A stretch of 64,000 bases of DNA from Pseudomonas oryzihabitans NBRC 102199 (GCF_000730625.1 NZ_BBIT01000014.1:1-64000); one strand, 5' to 3'. Positions 19,586 to 27,959 are shown, numbered from the stretch's first letter. Made by a program: numbers and translations. The notes: a model not told the origin generated them from the letters alone.

Positions 19586-20755
19586 ATGCGTATCAATCCA
19601 CCCCTGCTGGCCCTGGCCACCGGTGCCTTCGGCATCGGCGTCACCGAATTCGCGCCCATGGGCATGCTGCCGGGCATCGCCGCCGATCTTGGCGTGTCCA
19701 TTCCGGCGGCGGGTCTCTTGATCAGCGCCTATGCCCTGGGCGTACTGATCGGCGCGCCCCTGATGACCCTGACCACCGGCCGCATTCCGCGCCGTCATCT
19801 GCTGATCGGCCTGATGGCCATCTTCACCCTCGGTAACCTGATGTCGGCGCTGGCGACCGACTACACCAGCCTGCTGATCGCCCGGGTGGTGACCTCGCTC
19901 AACCATGGCGCCTTCTTTGGCGTCGGCGCCCTGGTGGCGGCCAGCGTGGTCGCCCCGGACAAGCGCGCCGGGGCGGTCGCCGCCATGTTCATGGGCCTGA
20001 CCCTGGCGACCATCGGCGGGGTGCCCCTGGCCACCTGGTTCGGCGAATTGCTCGGCTGGCGCCAGGCCTTCTGGGGCATCGCCGGACTCGGCCTGCTGAC
20101 CATGGCCGCGCTCTGGTTCGCCCTGCCCAACGTGGCCCTGCCGCCGAGCGACGGGGTACTGGCCGAGATCCGCGTGCTGGGTCGCCCGCCGGTGCTGGCC
20201 GCCCTGGGTCTGACCGTGGTCGGCTCCGGTGCCATGTTCACCGTCTTCACCTATATCGCGCCGATCCTCGCCCGCGAGACCCATGGCTCCACGGCCTTCA
20301 TTACCGCCATGCTGGTGCTGTTCGGCGTTGGCCTGACCCTGGGCAATCTCTGGGGCGGCAAGGCGGCGGACAAATCCATCGACCGCACCCTGATCGCCTC
20401 CCTGGGCGTGCTCATCGTGGTGCTGCTGGCCTTCAGCGTGCTGATGCGCTGGCCGTTGGCGGCTGCCGTGGCCATCCTCGTCTGGGGCATCGCCAGCTTC
20501 GCCCTGGTGCCGCCGCTGCAGATGCGCGTGATGGAAGCCGCCAAGGACGCCCCCAACCTGGCTTCGGCGGTCAACATCGGCGCCTTCAACCTGGGCAATG
20601 CCCTCGGTGCGGCCCTGGGCGGCGCGGTGATCGACGCCGGTCTCGGCTATCCGGCGATCTCCCTGGCCGGCGCCGGCATGGCCGCCCTGGGCCTGCTGAT
20701 GACCCTGGCGCTGGCCTGGCGCGGTCGGGCCGCCGGGGCCGCGGTAGCCGGGTAG
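19586..20755 (+). CDS. MFS transporter, DHA1 family (AraJ/YdhP-like efflux)
   Basis: A 389-residue, 12-helix major facilitator with the DHA1 pattern: FGIGVTEFAPMGMLPGIAADLGVSIPAAGLLISAYALGV in helices 1-2 and LTTGRIPRRHLLIGLM as motif A. The N-terminus TEF.PMG is typical of AraJ/YdhP/CmlA-type carriers that export sugars or drugs. AAGGAG stands 9 bp before the ATG. Divergent from the LysR regulator, which probably controls it. Substrate unknown. Confidence 0.9.
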   Translation: MRINPPLLALATGAFGIGVTEFAPMGMLPGIAADLGVSIPAAGLLISAYALGVLIGAPLMTLTTGRIPRRHLLIGLMAIFTLGNLMSALATDYTSLLIARVVTSLNHGAFFGVGALVAASVVAPDKRAGAVAAMFMGLTLATIGGVPLATWFGELLGWRQAFWGIAGLGLLTMAALWFALPNVALPPSDGVLAEIRVLGRPPVLAALGLTVVGSGAMFTVFTYIAPILARETHGSTAFITAMLVLFGVGLTLGNLWGGKAADKSIDRTLIASLGVLIVVLLAFSVLMRWPLAAAVAILVWGIASFALVPPLQMRVMEAAKDAPNLASAVNIGAFNLGNALGAALGGAVIDAGLGYPAISLAGAGMAALGLLMTLALAWRGRAAGAAVAG

Positions 20756-20863
20756 CCACGACACCTGCGGCGATCCGCTTTCCGCGAGCGTCGCAATCAG
20801 ACTGGCACCACCCCTGTCGCTCTGGTCACAATCGGGTCTGACCTTTTCCAGGGAGTCTTGGCG

Positions 20864-21364
20864 ATGGACCGGACCTGCACCACCTTCTACCTCGAAATGA
20901 CGGCTTCGACCGAGTTGCGCGAGAAGCCGCCACGGCCCGACCTGCAGATCGTCGAGTGCGAGGTGCCGCAACCCGAATTCAATCGCTTTCTCTATGCCCT
21001 GGTCGGCCAGGCCTGGGACTGGAGCGATCTGAACGGCTGGAGCGACGCCCAGTGGCGCGCGCTGGTGGAGCAGGACGGGCACCGCACCTGGGTCGCCTAT
21101 CACCGCGGCGCTATCGCCGGTTACTACGAGCTGTACCGCCCGGACGGCCGCAACGTCGAGATCCGCTACTTCGGCCTGGCCGGCGCCTTCATGGGCCTGG
21201 GCTTCGGCGGTCCGTTGCTGAGCCATGCACTCCGTTCCGCCTGGGAGTGGCCCGGCACCGAGCGCGTCTGGGTGCATACCTGCACCCTGGATCATCCCGC
21301 CGCGCTGGCCAACTACCAGGCGCGTGGAATGCGGATCTATCGCGAGGAAGACGCGCCCCTCTGA
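20864..21364 (+). CDS. GNAT-family N-acetyltransferase
   Basis: A 166-residue acetyl-CoA-dependent transferase. The central strands (WVAYHRGAIAGYYELYRPDGRNVEIRYFGLAGAFMGLGFGGPLL) hold the motif A region with GLGFGG for pyrophosphate binding, followed by VWVHTCTLDHPAALANYQARGMRIYREE, the usual motif B ending. The ATG at 20864 lies 8 bp after GGGAG; a TTG two codons upstream is also in frame. The acceptor is unknown. It is monocistronic. Confidence 0.87.
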   Translation: MDRTCTTFYLEMTASTELREKPPRPDLQIVECEVPQPEFNRFLYALVGQAWDWSDLNGWSDAQWRALVEQDGHRTWVAYHRGAIAGYYELYRPDGRNVEIRYFGLAGAFMGLGFGGPLLSHALRSAWEWPGTERVWVHTCTLDHPAALANYQARGMRIYREEDAPL

Positions 21365-21466
21365 GGCGCTGCGCCAGCCGTTCGGTGCGTCACCCTCGAC
21401 GCACTGAACGCCCGATCGTTGTTTCCAGTCCGACTATTCAGAAACGACCTTCTGTGGATAGACGGC

Positions 21467-21718
21467 ATGCAAGCACTGAAAAGCCAGTTGGCGGCGCTGG
21501 ACCCGCCCATCAAGCACGAGATCCAGTCCCAGGGTGACAACCTCCTGATCACCCTCATCGATCCCGCCCGGCCGGCGCGGGTGTCGCGCGTGCTCAACCA
21601 GACCCTGGTGCGCAACACCGCGCTGCTCTACGAGGTGATCCGCGACGCCATCAACGAATTACGCGCCATCGGCAGCCTGCCGGCCATCACCGCGGACGAG
21701 ATATATCCGGACGACTAG
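21467..21718 (+). CDS. Small conserved hypothetical protein
   Basis: An 83-residue soluble protein, MQALKSQLAALDPPIKHEI.., with a beta-rich middle (LLITLIDPARPARVSRVLNQ) and an acidic end. No signal peptide. The ATG at 21467 has only a weak GGATAG upstream; a longer TTG start at 21419 is possible but less natural. It lies 78 bp ahead of a GAF-HisKA_2 kinase gene on the same strand, so cotranscription is likely. I do not recognise the family. Confidence 0.6.
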   Translation: MQALKSQLAALDPPIKHEIQSQGDNLLITLIDPARPARVSRVLNQTLVRNTALLYEVIRDAINELRAIGSLPAITADEIYPDD

Positions 21719-21796
21719 CGACGGCGGATGGCCCGGGTCAGCGCTCGCTGACGCCGTTATCCCGGTGCCTTGCTCATGCTAGAAGGAAAGCCTTCG

Positions 21797-22957
21797 ATGA
21801 ACGATGAACAGCGGGTCCAGGCCCTTACCCAGCGGCAAAAGCTGCTGGCGGACTTTGGCGACTTCGCGCTGCGCTGCGAGGACCTGGACGAGATCCTCAT
21901 GCGCGCCTGCCACCTGGTGGGCGATGCCCTCGGCACCGAGCTGTCCAAGGTGCTGGAGATCGAGCGCGGCGAGCACCAGGCGCTGGTCCGCGCCGGGGTC
22001 GGCTGGAAACCCGGGGTGGTGGGCCAGGCCAAGGTGTCCCTCGGCGAGCGCTCCTCCGAAGCCTATTCGATCAAGGTCAGCCGCCCGGTCATCACCCCGA
22101 ACATCCACCAGGAAGAGCGCTTCGACCTGGCCGACTTCCTGCGCGAGCACGGCGTCCAGGCGCTGGTGAACGTGCCGATCTTCCTGCCCGGCGGCCGGCC
22201 CTATGGCCTGTTGCAGGTCGATGCGCGCGAGCCGCGGGACTTCGGCGAAGAAGACGTGGAATTCCTGCGCACCTACGCCACCATCCTCGGCCCGGTCATC
22301 GACCGCCTGCTCAAGAGCAGCGACCTCAACGACGCCCTGCAGGCCAACACCCGGCTGATGCAGGAGATGCAGCACCGCATCAAGAACCACATCGCCATCA
22401 TCGCCGGCTTGGTCTGGCTGAGATCCCGCGCGGCTCAGTCCGACGAGGCCCGCCAGGAGCTGCAGGGCATCGGCGCGCGCATCGACGCCCTGCGCCTGGT
22501 CCACGAGCAGCTCTATGCGGCCAACACCGCCCAGCAACTGCGGCTGCGGCCCTTCGTCATGCAGCTGCTGGAGAATCTCTGCCACCTGCACCAGGAGCAC
22601 TCCGGCCAGGTGCGGCTGCAGATCAACATCGCCGACGTCGACCTGGACCCGGACACCGCCGTGCCCCTGGGCATGATCCTCACCGAATTCGCCTCCAACA
22701 GCCTCAAGTATGCCTTCGAGGGCGAGGGCGGCCTGCTGGCGGTGGACATCGACCTCGCCGAGGACGACACCTGGCGCGTGCGCATCCAGGACGACGGCAA
22801 GGGCCTGCCATTGCAGACCTCCGCCCGCAAGCCCGGCTCGGGCACCGGCATGAAGCTGATCGAGGGCCTCGCCGGCCAGATCGGCGCCCACGCCCAATGG
22901 TCCCGCGCCGGCGAGCGCGGAACCGAGTTGCGGCTGAGCTTCAGGGTGAAGGGGTAG
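21797..22957 (+). CDS. GAF-domain sensor histidine kinase of the HisKA_2 type
   Basis: A 386-residue cytoplasmic kinase: GAF domain at about 30-175 (KLLADFGDFALRCEDLDEILMRACHLVGDAL..), then a HisKA_2 dimerisation domain with phosphoacceptor in MQEMQHRIKNHIAIIAGLV, then an HATPase with N box (ILTEFASNSLKYAF) and G1/G2 boxes (DDGKGLP, GTGMKLIEGLAGQ). HisKA_2 kinases, as in LovHK or general-stress phosphorelays, often serve stand-alone receivers. ATG 21797 has GGAAAG upstream and is preferred over a TTG at 21770. It converges with an SDR gene, 2 bp apart. Confidence 0.9.
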   Translation: MNDEQRVQALTQRQKLLADFGDFALRCEDLDEILMRACHLVGDALGTELSKVLEIERGEHQALVRAGVGWKPGVVGQAKVSLGERSSEAYSIKVSRPVITPNIHQEERFDLADFLREHGVQALVNVPIFLPGGRPYGLLQVDAREPRDFGEEDVEFLRTYATILGPVIDRLLKSSDLNDALQANTRLMQEMQHRIKNHIAIIAGLVWLRSRAAQSDEARQELQGIGARIDALRLVHEQLYAANTAQQLRLRPFVMQLLENLCHLHQEHSGQVRLQINIADVDLDPDTAVPLGMILTEFASNSLKYAFEGEGGLLAVDIDLAEDDTWRVRIQDDGKGLPLQTSARKPGSGTGMKLIEGLAGQIGAHAQWSRAGERGTELRLSFRVKG

Positions 22958-22959
22958 GG

Positions 22960-23769
22960 CTATTCGATCACCGCGGGCGTCACCGCCGAACCGGCCAGCA
23001 GGCCGCCATCCAGATTCAGCTCGCTGCCGGTCATGTAGGCGGCTTCATCGGACGCCAGCAGCAGCGCCACGGCCGCCACCTCCTCGGAGCGACCAAAGCG
23101 CCGCAGCGGCGTGTCCCGCACCAGCGCCGCCATGCGCGCCGCGCGATCCGGGCCGTCGCCCAGCATGGGCTCCCACATCGGCGTGAGGATGGCGGCGGGG
23201 TGGATCGAATTGCAGCGGATGGCGAGGCCCTGTTCCGCGCAATAGAGCGCCACCGTCTTGCTGTGATTGCGCACCGCCGCCTTGGACGAGGCATAGGCCG
23301 CCGCGCCGGGGATACCCACCAGCCCGGAACGCGACGAAATATTGATGATGGAGCCAGCCCCCGCCGGACGCATGGCGCGGATGCCATGCTTGCAGCCGAG
23401 AAAGACTCCATCGAGATTGGTGCGATGCACCGCCTGCCAGTCTTCGAGCCGAGCGTGTTCCGGATCCTGGGCCACCACGCCCTGCTCGAAGCCGGTGATC
23501 CCGGCGTTGTTCACCAGCACGTCGAGCCGACCGCGCTCCCCGAGGATCTGCCCGGTCACCCGCTGCCATTGACTTTCGTCACGCACATCCAGATGTAGAT
23601 AGCGCGCCCGGTCGCCCAGCTCGGCCGCGACGGCGTGGCCCAGCTCGTCGTTCAGGTCGGTGACATAGACGAAGGCGCCTTCCGCCACGAAAGCCCGAGC
23701 GATAGCGGCGCCTATGCCCTGGGCCGCGCCGGTGACCAGGGCGGTCTTGCCCTTGAGTTTGGTTGCCAT
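22960..23769 (-). CDS. Short-chain dehydrogenase/reductase
   Basis: A 269-residue classical SDR: cofactor motif [16 protein letters not shown], an Asp after the second strand (VTDLND) favouring NAD(H), structural NNAG, the catalytic serine in IINISSRSG and the active-site YASSK. Similar in layout to 3-oxoacyl-ACP- or 3-alpha-hydroxysteroid-dehydrogenase-like enzymes. The substrate is not deducible. GGAGGG lies upstream of the ATG. Monocistronic. Confidence 0.9.
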   Translation of the reverse strand: MATKLKGKTALVTGAAQGIGAAIARAFVAEGAFVYVTDLNDELGHAVAAELGDRARYLHLDVRDESQWQRVTGQILGERGRLDVLVNNAGITGFEQGVVAQDPEHARLEDWQAVHRTNLDGVFLGCKHGIRAMRPAGAGSIINISSRSGLVGIPGAAAYASSKAAVRNHSKTVALYCAEQGLAIRCNSIHPAAILTPMWEPMLGDGPDRAARMAALVRDTPLRRFGRSEEVAAVALLLASDEAAYMTGSELNLDGGLLAGSAVTPAVIE

Positions 23770-23838
23770 GCGAATACGCCCTCCAGATCGTGACAGGCAT
23801 CCGAGGGTAGTCCAGCCGGTCGGGTCAGGGGGCCAGCA

Positions 23839-24321
23839 TCACGCCTTGGCGCTCACTCCGCCAGTGCTTTCGCCGGCTTTCTTCAGGGCTTCGGTATAGG
23901 CGGCATAGGCCGTCGTCAGGGCTTGGCTGGCGGCGGCGACATTGGCCTGGGCGGCTTCGCGCGCAGCCTGGCTGGCTTCCTGCTCGGCCTGGCTGCCGCC
24001 CTTGCTCCGGGCTTCCACCGCGCGCAATTGCTTCTGCGCCAGCTCCAGTTGCCGCTTGGCCATGTCGATGGCCTTCTGCAGGGTATCCAGGGTCTTGTTG
24101 CCGGTGCTGCCCTTCTCGCTGGCAGGGGCAGCGTCGGCTTCGGCCTGGTCCTTGATCTGGTTCAGCGGATTGGGCTTGCCGATCCCCTTGGGCTTCTTGG
24201 ATTGCTCGACCTTGGCTGCCTCTTCCTCGGCGGTGGGCTTGGCCGTCGTGCCACCCAGCCGGAGCGTGGGCGCGCGCAAGATACCGTGGCCGATGCCATT
24301 CACCGACAGCGTGCTGAACAT
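23839..24321 (-). CDS. Hypothetical coiled-coil protein
   Basis: A 160-residue protein of low complexity. It begins MFSTLSVNGIGHGILRAPTL, without a signal peptide, then a Lys/Glu/Pro-rich linker and a long Ala/Gln/Glu helix (LDTLQKAIDMAKRQLELAQ and onward) likely to form a coiled coil. ATG at 24321 with AAGGAG upstream. It lies downstream of the curlin-repeat gene, but a strong hairpin (24391-24424) separates them, so it probably has its own promoter. I do not recognise it; the layout resembles small surface or filament-associated proteins only superficially. Confidence 0.65.
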   Translation of the reverse strand: MFSTLSVNGIGHGILRAPTLRLGGTTAKPTAEEEAAKVEQSKKPKGIGKPNPLNQIKDQAEADAAPASEKGSTGNKTLDTLQKAIDMAKRQLELAQKQLRAVEARSKGGSQAEQEASQAAREAAQANVAAASQALTTAYAAYTEALKKAGESTGGVSAKA

Positions 24322-24390
24322 CGCGGACTCCTTGAAAGGTACATCTCAAGGATAACGGCCGCGTGGGGCAAAGATTGAGCGAGAGTGGCG

Positions 24391-24424
24391 GCGGGGCCCT
24401 CGGCGGCTGCCGGAGGGGCCCCGC
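24391..24424 (-). terminator. Strong GC hairpin after the curlin-repeat gene
   Basis: Nine-base arms GCGGGGCCC (24391-24399) and GGGCCCCGC (24416-24424), with a smaller inner CGGC/GCCG stem, 11 bp after the stop codon. There is no clear T run, so termination strength is uncertain. Confidence 0.5.
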
Positions 24425-24434
24425 TGATGCCTGG

Positions 24435-25556
24435 CTACTGGCTGATGACGGCGTGGTTGGAAAAGCCGCTCTGGGTCAGGTTGATGGCATTGCCCGCGGT
24501 GCTCTGGGTGAGGTCGGCGGTGTGCTGGCTGCCGCTCTGGGCGACGGTGATGCTGGAGGCATTACCGGTCACGTAGGCCGTCACCCCAAGATTGTCGCCC
24601 TGCTGATCGACCTTCAGCTGGCCGTCGTTGCCCAGGTAATAGGCAGTGATGCCATTGGCGTCGCCGTTGGACGCCAGATCCAGCTGATTACCCTCGCCGG
24701 AGACGGTGGCAGAGGCGCCATTGCCGTTACCTGTCTGCGCCAGGGTCAGCTTGCTGCCCACGCCATAGACATTCACGTCCGCGCGGTTCAGATCGCCGCG
24801 CTGGGCGATATCGACGGTACTGGGTCGCGAGTAGCTGCTGGAGTGCCGGACCCGGGCATCGTTGCCGTTGCCCTCCTGCACCACCTTGGAATCCACCCGC
24901 TCGCCGCCTTGCTTGAGGCCGACATAGTTGTCATTGCCGCGCTGTTCGACGATGGTGGTCGAGTCCTCGCCGTTCTGACTCACCCAGGCCTCGTTGCGCA
25001 GGCCGAAGCTGGTCACCTGCAGGTCCTGGCGGTCACCGTGCTGAGCCAGGTCCAGCTTGCCGTTGAGTCCATCCTGGCGGACCGTCAGGGTGTTCTGGCC
25101 CGCGGCGTAGCTGTCCTGCTCGATGTCGATCCGGTGATAGCCGCCGTCCTGATGGACATAGGTGTCCTGCCGCAAGCCGCTCTGCCGCACCACCGTCGCG
25201 TTGCCGCTACCCGGTCCCTGATCGACCTGCACCCGGTCATAGCCGCCATCGCGCTGCTCGATATCCACCAGGCGCTGCGATCCCCAGACCTGATTGACCT
25301 CGATCGCGCTCCTGGCATTGGTCTGCACCACCCGCACGTGGTCGTCGGCATCGTTCTGCTGGGTGACCTGGGCATTGAGAAAGCTGCCGCTCTGCTGGAT
25401 ATCCGCCTGGTTGCGCGCCGACAAATCGCTGCCCTGGTTCAGGTTCACTACATTGAAGCCGCCGTTCTGCTGGACGTTGGCCGTATTGGACGCGGCCCAG
25501 GCGGCACCGGTGTTGGCTAGCAGTAACGCGACCATGAGGGAGCGGGAGGTTTGCAT
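24435..25556 (-). CDS. Secreted curlin-repeat (CsgA/CsgB-like) protein
   Basis: A 373-residue exported protein. The signal peptide MQTSRSLMVALLLANTGAAWA is followed by some 350 residues of degenerate curlin-type turns of about 22 residues, with paired beta strands carrying regularly spaced Gln, Asn and Gly: NVQQNGGFNVVNLNQG, ADIQQSGSFLNAQVTQQ, and the C-terminal NLTQSGFSNHAVISQ, which fits the X6-Q-X-G-X2-N-X-A-X3-Q curlin pattern. There is no cysteine. CsgA and CsgB are about 150 residues, so this is more than twice as long. Homologues of csgC/E/F/G are absent from the neighbourhood. ATG 25556 follows AAGGA. Likely a beta-solenoid, possibly an amyloid-forming surface or matrix protein. Confidence 0.8.
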   Translation of the reverse strand: MQTSRSLMVALLLANTGAAWAASNTANVQQNGGFNVVNLNQGSDLSARNQADIQQSGSFLNAQVTQQNDADDHVRVVQTNARSAIEVNQVWGSQRLVDIEQRDGGYDRVQVDQGPGSGNATVVRQSGLRQDTYVHQDGGYHRIDIEQDSYAAGQNTLTVRQDGLNGKLDLAQHGDRQDLQVTSFGLRNEAWVSQNGEDSTTIVEQRGNDNYVGLKQGGERVDSKVVQEGNGNDARVRHSSSYSRPSTVDIAQRGDLNRADVNVYGVGSKLTLAQTGNGNGASATVSGEGNQLDLASNGDANGITAYYLGNDGQLKVDQQGDNLGVTAYVTGNASSITVAQSGSQHTADLTQSTAGNAINLTQSGFSNHAVISQ

Positions 25557-25771
25557 GGGGACGGTCCTTGTGAGGGGCGGGAGAGCCCGGAGCGTGAGCG
25601 TTCGATTGGGGGGTAGGGGATAGGTGAGGCGCTGAGAAATAATCTGACTGATAAGGCTGAAGGCGCAATCGGTCGAAGGAGCGATGCTGATCCTTGCGTG
25701 AACAACCTTGCGTTGAGTGCGTAAGCCTGGAGGCTTCGAAAGAGAAACGTATGTCTTATGGAGCGCCAAGG

Positions 25772-25806
25772 AAAATCCCTCGCGACCACTCAAGCGGTCG
25801 CGAGGG
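25772..25806 (-). terminator. Rho-independent terminator retained behind the pntB relic
   Basis: Arms CCCTCGCGACC (25777-25787) and GGTCGCGAGGG (25796-25806) form an 11-bp perfect stem followed on the minus strand by ATTTTCC. It begins 9 bp after the TAA of the pntB remnant and upstream of the curlin-repeat gene. Confidence 0.85.
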
Positions 25807-25814
25807 GCTCCGAC

Positions 25815-26187
25815 TTAATCCACCGCCTTGACCGTCTCCTCGATGACCTTCTTGGCGTCGCCAAAGACCATCAGGGTATTGTCCAGGTAGAAGAGTTCGT
25901 TGCCGAGACCCACATAGCCGCTGGCCACGGATCTCTTGTTGACGATGTTCGTCTTGGCCTTGAAGGCTATCGAAGATAGGCATGCCGGCGATGGGCGACT
26001 TGGGGTCGTTGTTGGCAGCCGGGTTGACCACATCCTTGGCGCGGAGCACCAGCACCCCGTCGGCCTGGCCAAACTCGGAGGTGATGTCGTCCATCTCGAA
26101 CACCTGGCCGTAGGGCATCTCGGCTTCGGCCAGCAACACGTTTATATGGCCGGGCATGCGGCCGACCACCGGGTGTTCGAAACGATG
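25815..26187 (-). pseudogene. pntB: Truncated, frameshifted remnant of pntB (NAD(P) transhydrogenase subunit beta C-terminus)
   Basis: On the minus strand from about 26187 one frame encodes [20 protein letters not shown].., then [12 protein letters not shown], which is the NADP(H)-binding C-terminal domain III of PntB. Near 25970-25977 the homology shifts by one base to another frame reading [18 protein letters not shown], then [19 protein letters not shown] and KAVD before TAA at 25815. Only the last ~125 codons of a ~480-codon gene remain, without start codon or membrane domain, and no pntA is adjacent. It cannot make a functional transhydrogenase subunit. Most likely a duplicated tail or a deletion scar. 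Confidence 0.9.
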
Positions 26188-26238
26188 GCAAGCTTTTGGC
26201 AAAGTGACAGGTGATCGAGCCGGCGGCTCGCTTGGAAT

Positions 26239-27111
26239 CTAGTTCGGCGCGGGCATCCGAGGCAGGGCAGCGAACCAATCCAACGCCCTATCCCACAGCG
26301 GCTGGGCGCTGGCGCGGAAATAACCCATGTGGCCAATGGCGCCGCCGTGCTGGCGGGGGTCGAGGTCTTCGCGCTGGAGGTCGACGTTGCGATAGGCCTG
26401 CATGAAGGCATCGCGCGATTGCGGGGTGGCCCAGAGATCGTCCAGGGCGTTGACCGCGACGATGGGGGTGCGCACCGCGGCGTAGCCGGCTTCGATGCCC
26501 CGCATGGCCGGGTCGTCGAAGAAGTAGTGGGGATAGCTGCACCAGTGGCGCCACTGGCGATAGACATCGCGCGGCAGGTCTTCGCCCAGGCCCAGGGCGC
26601 TCCAGGGGCAGTAGCCCTTCCACCAGGTCAGCACCGGCAGAACCAGTTTCCACATGGTCAGCACCTTGAGTCTTTCCAGCGGCGGCATGTAGCCGTACCA
26701 GCCGGCGCTGGTGCCGAAGACATAGAAGCCGGCCACCTTGGCGTGGTTGGGCAGCAGGCCGAAGGCATGGCCGCCATAGGAGTGGCCGACCAGGTAGAGG
26801 GGGACGTCGCCCCGGGCCATGCTGTCCACGGCGGCGGCGAGGTCCTGGCGCGCCCAGTCCAGCAGGTCCATGCGAAAGCCCTTGAGCGAGGCCGGCGCCG
26901 AACGGCCGATGCCACGGTAATCGAAGGTCAGGGTCTCGAAGCCACGGGCCGCGGCGTGCTGGGCGAAACGTCGATAGAAGCCCTGGGGCACGGCGGTGGC
27001 GCCGGCGACGATCAGCCGTCCCTGCAGCGGTCCCTGGGCGGGATAGCGACTGGTGCTGAGGCGATAACCGTCCGCGGTGATCAGCTCCTCAACGAGGGCG
27101 TCGCTGGGCAT
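26239..27111 (-). CDS. Alpha/beta hydrolase
   Basis: A 290-residue serine hydrolase fold: GATAVPQGFYRRFAQHAAARG around the oxyanion hole, FDYRGIGRS, nucleophile elbow LVGHSYGGHAFGLL, acid region in VNALDDLWATPQS and a histidine in GAIGHMGYF. Related to esterase-like proteins of pseudomonads. ATG 27111 (MPSDALVEELITADGYRL) follows AGGGA; upstream in-frame codons overlap the operator region and the TetR gene. Divergent from a TetR repressor with two palindromes between, so probably repressed by it until an inducer or substrate appears. Confidence 0.87.
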   Translation of the reverse strand: MPSDALVEELITADGYRLSTSRYPAQGPLQGRLIVAGATAVPQGFYRRFAQHAAARGFETLTFDYRGIGRSAPASLKGFRMDLLDWARQDLAAAVDSMARGDVPLYLVGHSYGGHAFGLLPNHAKVAGFYVFGTSAGWYGYMPPLERLKVLTMWKLVLPVLTWWKGYCPWSALGLGEDLPRDVYRQWRHWCSYPHYFFDDPAMRGIEAGYAAVRTPIVAVNALDDLWATPQSRDAFMQAYRNVDLQREDLDPRQHGGAIGHMGYFRASAQPLWDRALDWFAALPRMPAPN

Positions 27112-27122
27112 GGGGTGGTCCC

Positions 27123-27171
27123 TATGACAGTTGTTATAATGCCTGGACGGTAGATTATGACAGCTGTCATA
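27123..27171. promoter_or_regulatory. Paired operator palindromes in the hydrolase/TetR divergent promoter
   Basis: A perfect 16-bp palindrome TATGACAGCTGTCATA stands at 27156-27171, just before the TetR ribosome-binding site. An imperfect copy, TATGACAGTTGTTATA (two mismatches), stands at 27123-27138, just upstream of the hydrolase start. Size and placement fit TetR-type operators that would repress both genes. Confidence 0.8.
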
Positions 27172-27184
27172 GCAAGGAGAATGG

Positions 27185-27748
27185 ATGACCGAGCAGTCGA
27201 CGGTGCGGGAACGGGTGGTGGTGGCGGCTTCGGCCATGCTGGCGCAGCACGGCCTCAATGCCACCAGCATCCGCGAGACCATCAAGCGCGCCGAGGCGCC
27301 GCTGGGGTCCACCTATCATCACTTCCCCGGTGGCAAGCACCAGCTGGTGGTGGAGGCGGTGGAGCTGGCCGGCGCCCAGGTCAGTCGCGATCTGGAGCGC
27401 CAGCTGCAGGCCGGGGCCCTGGCGGGAATCCAGGGCTTCTTGCGACTCTGGCGCGACATCCTGCTGGACTCGGACTTTCGCGTCGGCTGCCCGGTGATGG
27501 CGGTGGCGGTGGAAGAACCGGTGGACGAGATCGCCCAGCGCGAGTTGGACGCGGCGGCGGGCATCTATCGCCGCTGGGAGGCTCGGCTGCAGGTGGCGCT
27601 GGTCGAGCATGGTCATGCGCCGGAGGCGGCAGCGGGATTGGCCACGCTGCTGGTGGCGGCGGTGCAGGGGGTGATCCCGCTGTGCCGCGCCCAGCGCAGC
27701 ATCGAACCCTTCGACCGGGTCGCCGAACGTCTGGTGGCGCTAGTCTAG
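27185..27748 (+). CDS. TetR-family transcriptional repressor (LmrA/YxaF-like)
   Basis: A 187-residue regulator. The N-terminal helix-turn-helix reads ERVVVAASAMLAQHGLNATSIRETIKRAEAPLGSTYHHFPGGKHQLV, and the ligand domain holds FRVGCPVMAVAVE, the pattern of the LmrA/YxaF subgroup. AAGGAG lies 5 bp before the ATG at 27185. Divergent from the alpha/beta hydrolase; the palindromes in between are likely its own operators. The inducer is unknown; the hydrolase may act on it or on a related compound. Confidence 0.92.
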   Translation: MTEQSTVRERVVVAASAMLAQHGLNATSIRETIKRAEAPLGSTYHHFPGGKHQLVVEAVELAGAQVSRDLERQLQAGALAGIQGFLRLWRDILLDSDFRVGCPVMAVAVEEPVDEIAQRELDAAAGIYRRWEARLQVALVEHGHAPEAAAGLATLLVAAVQGVIPLCRAQRSIEPFDRVAERLVALV

Positions 27749-27808
27749 CGGGAACGCCGCCGGGGCCGGCGGACTCCACCAAGGGTGCCTCTACGAGCGG
27801 AGTACCCC

Positions 27809-27946
27809 ATGAATCCCGAACCTGCGGATGATAAGCAGACCCCCCACGACTACGACGAATACGGCGACGTGCCGGATTCGGCGAATACTACCACCACCGA
27901 AGAGCGCGAGGACCTGGACGACAGCCCGTTGAGTCCGAAGCGCTAG
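27809..27946 (+). CDS. Small acidic hypothetical protein (45 aa)
   Basis: A 45-codon frame, MNPEPADDKQTPHDYDEYGD.. ending DSPLSPKR, strongly acidic (about a third Asp/Glu) and probably unstructured. CGGAG lies a few bases before the ATG, 60 bp after the TetR stop, so it may be cotranscribed with it. Composition differs from random GC-rich frames. No known family. Confidence 0.5.
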   Translation: MNPEPADDKQTPHDYDEYGDVPDSANTTTTEEREDLDDSPLSPKR

Positions 27947-27959
27947 CGGTGCCTGCCGC

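Noticed and set aside
24363-25520. 385-codon open frame antisense to the curlin-repeat gene
   Set aside because: Its periodicity simply mirrors the curlin repeats; no signal peptide or domain, and the minus strand has a signal peptide, start site and terminator.
27157-27831. Alternative 224-codon frame in +1 over tetR starting near 27181
   Set aside because: Gly-rich frame without domains; the TetR helix-turn-helix is in the frame starting at 27185 with an ideal ribosome-binding site.
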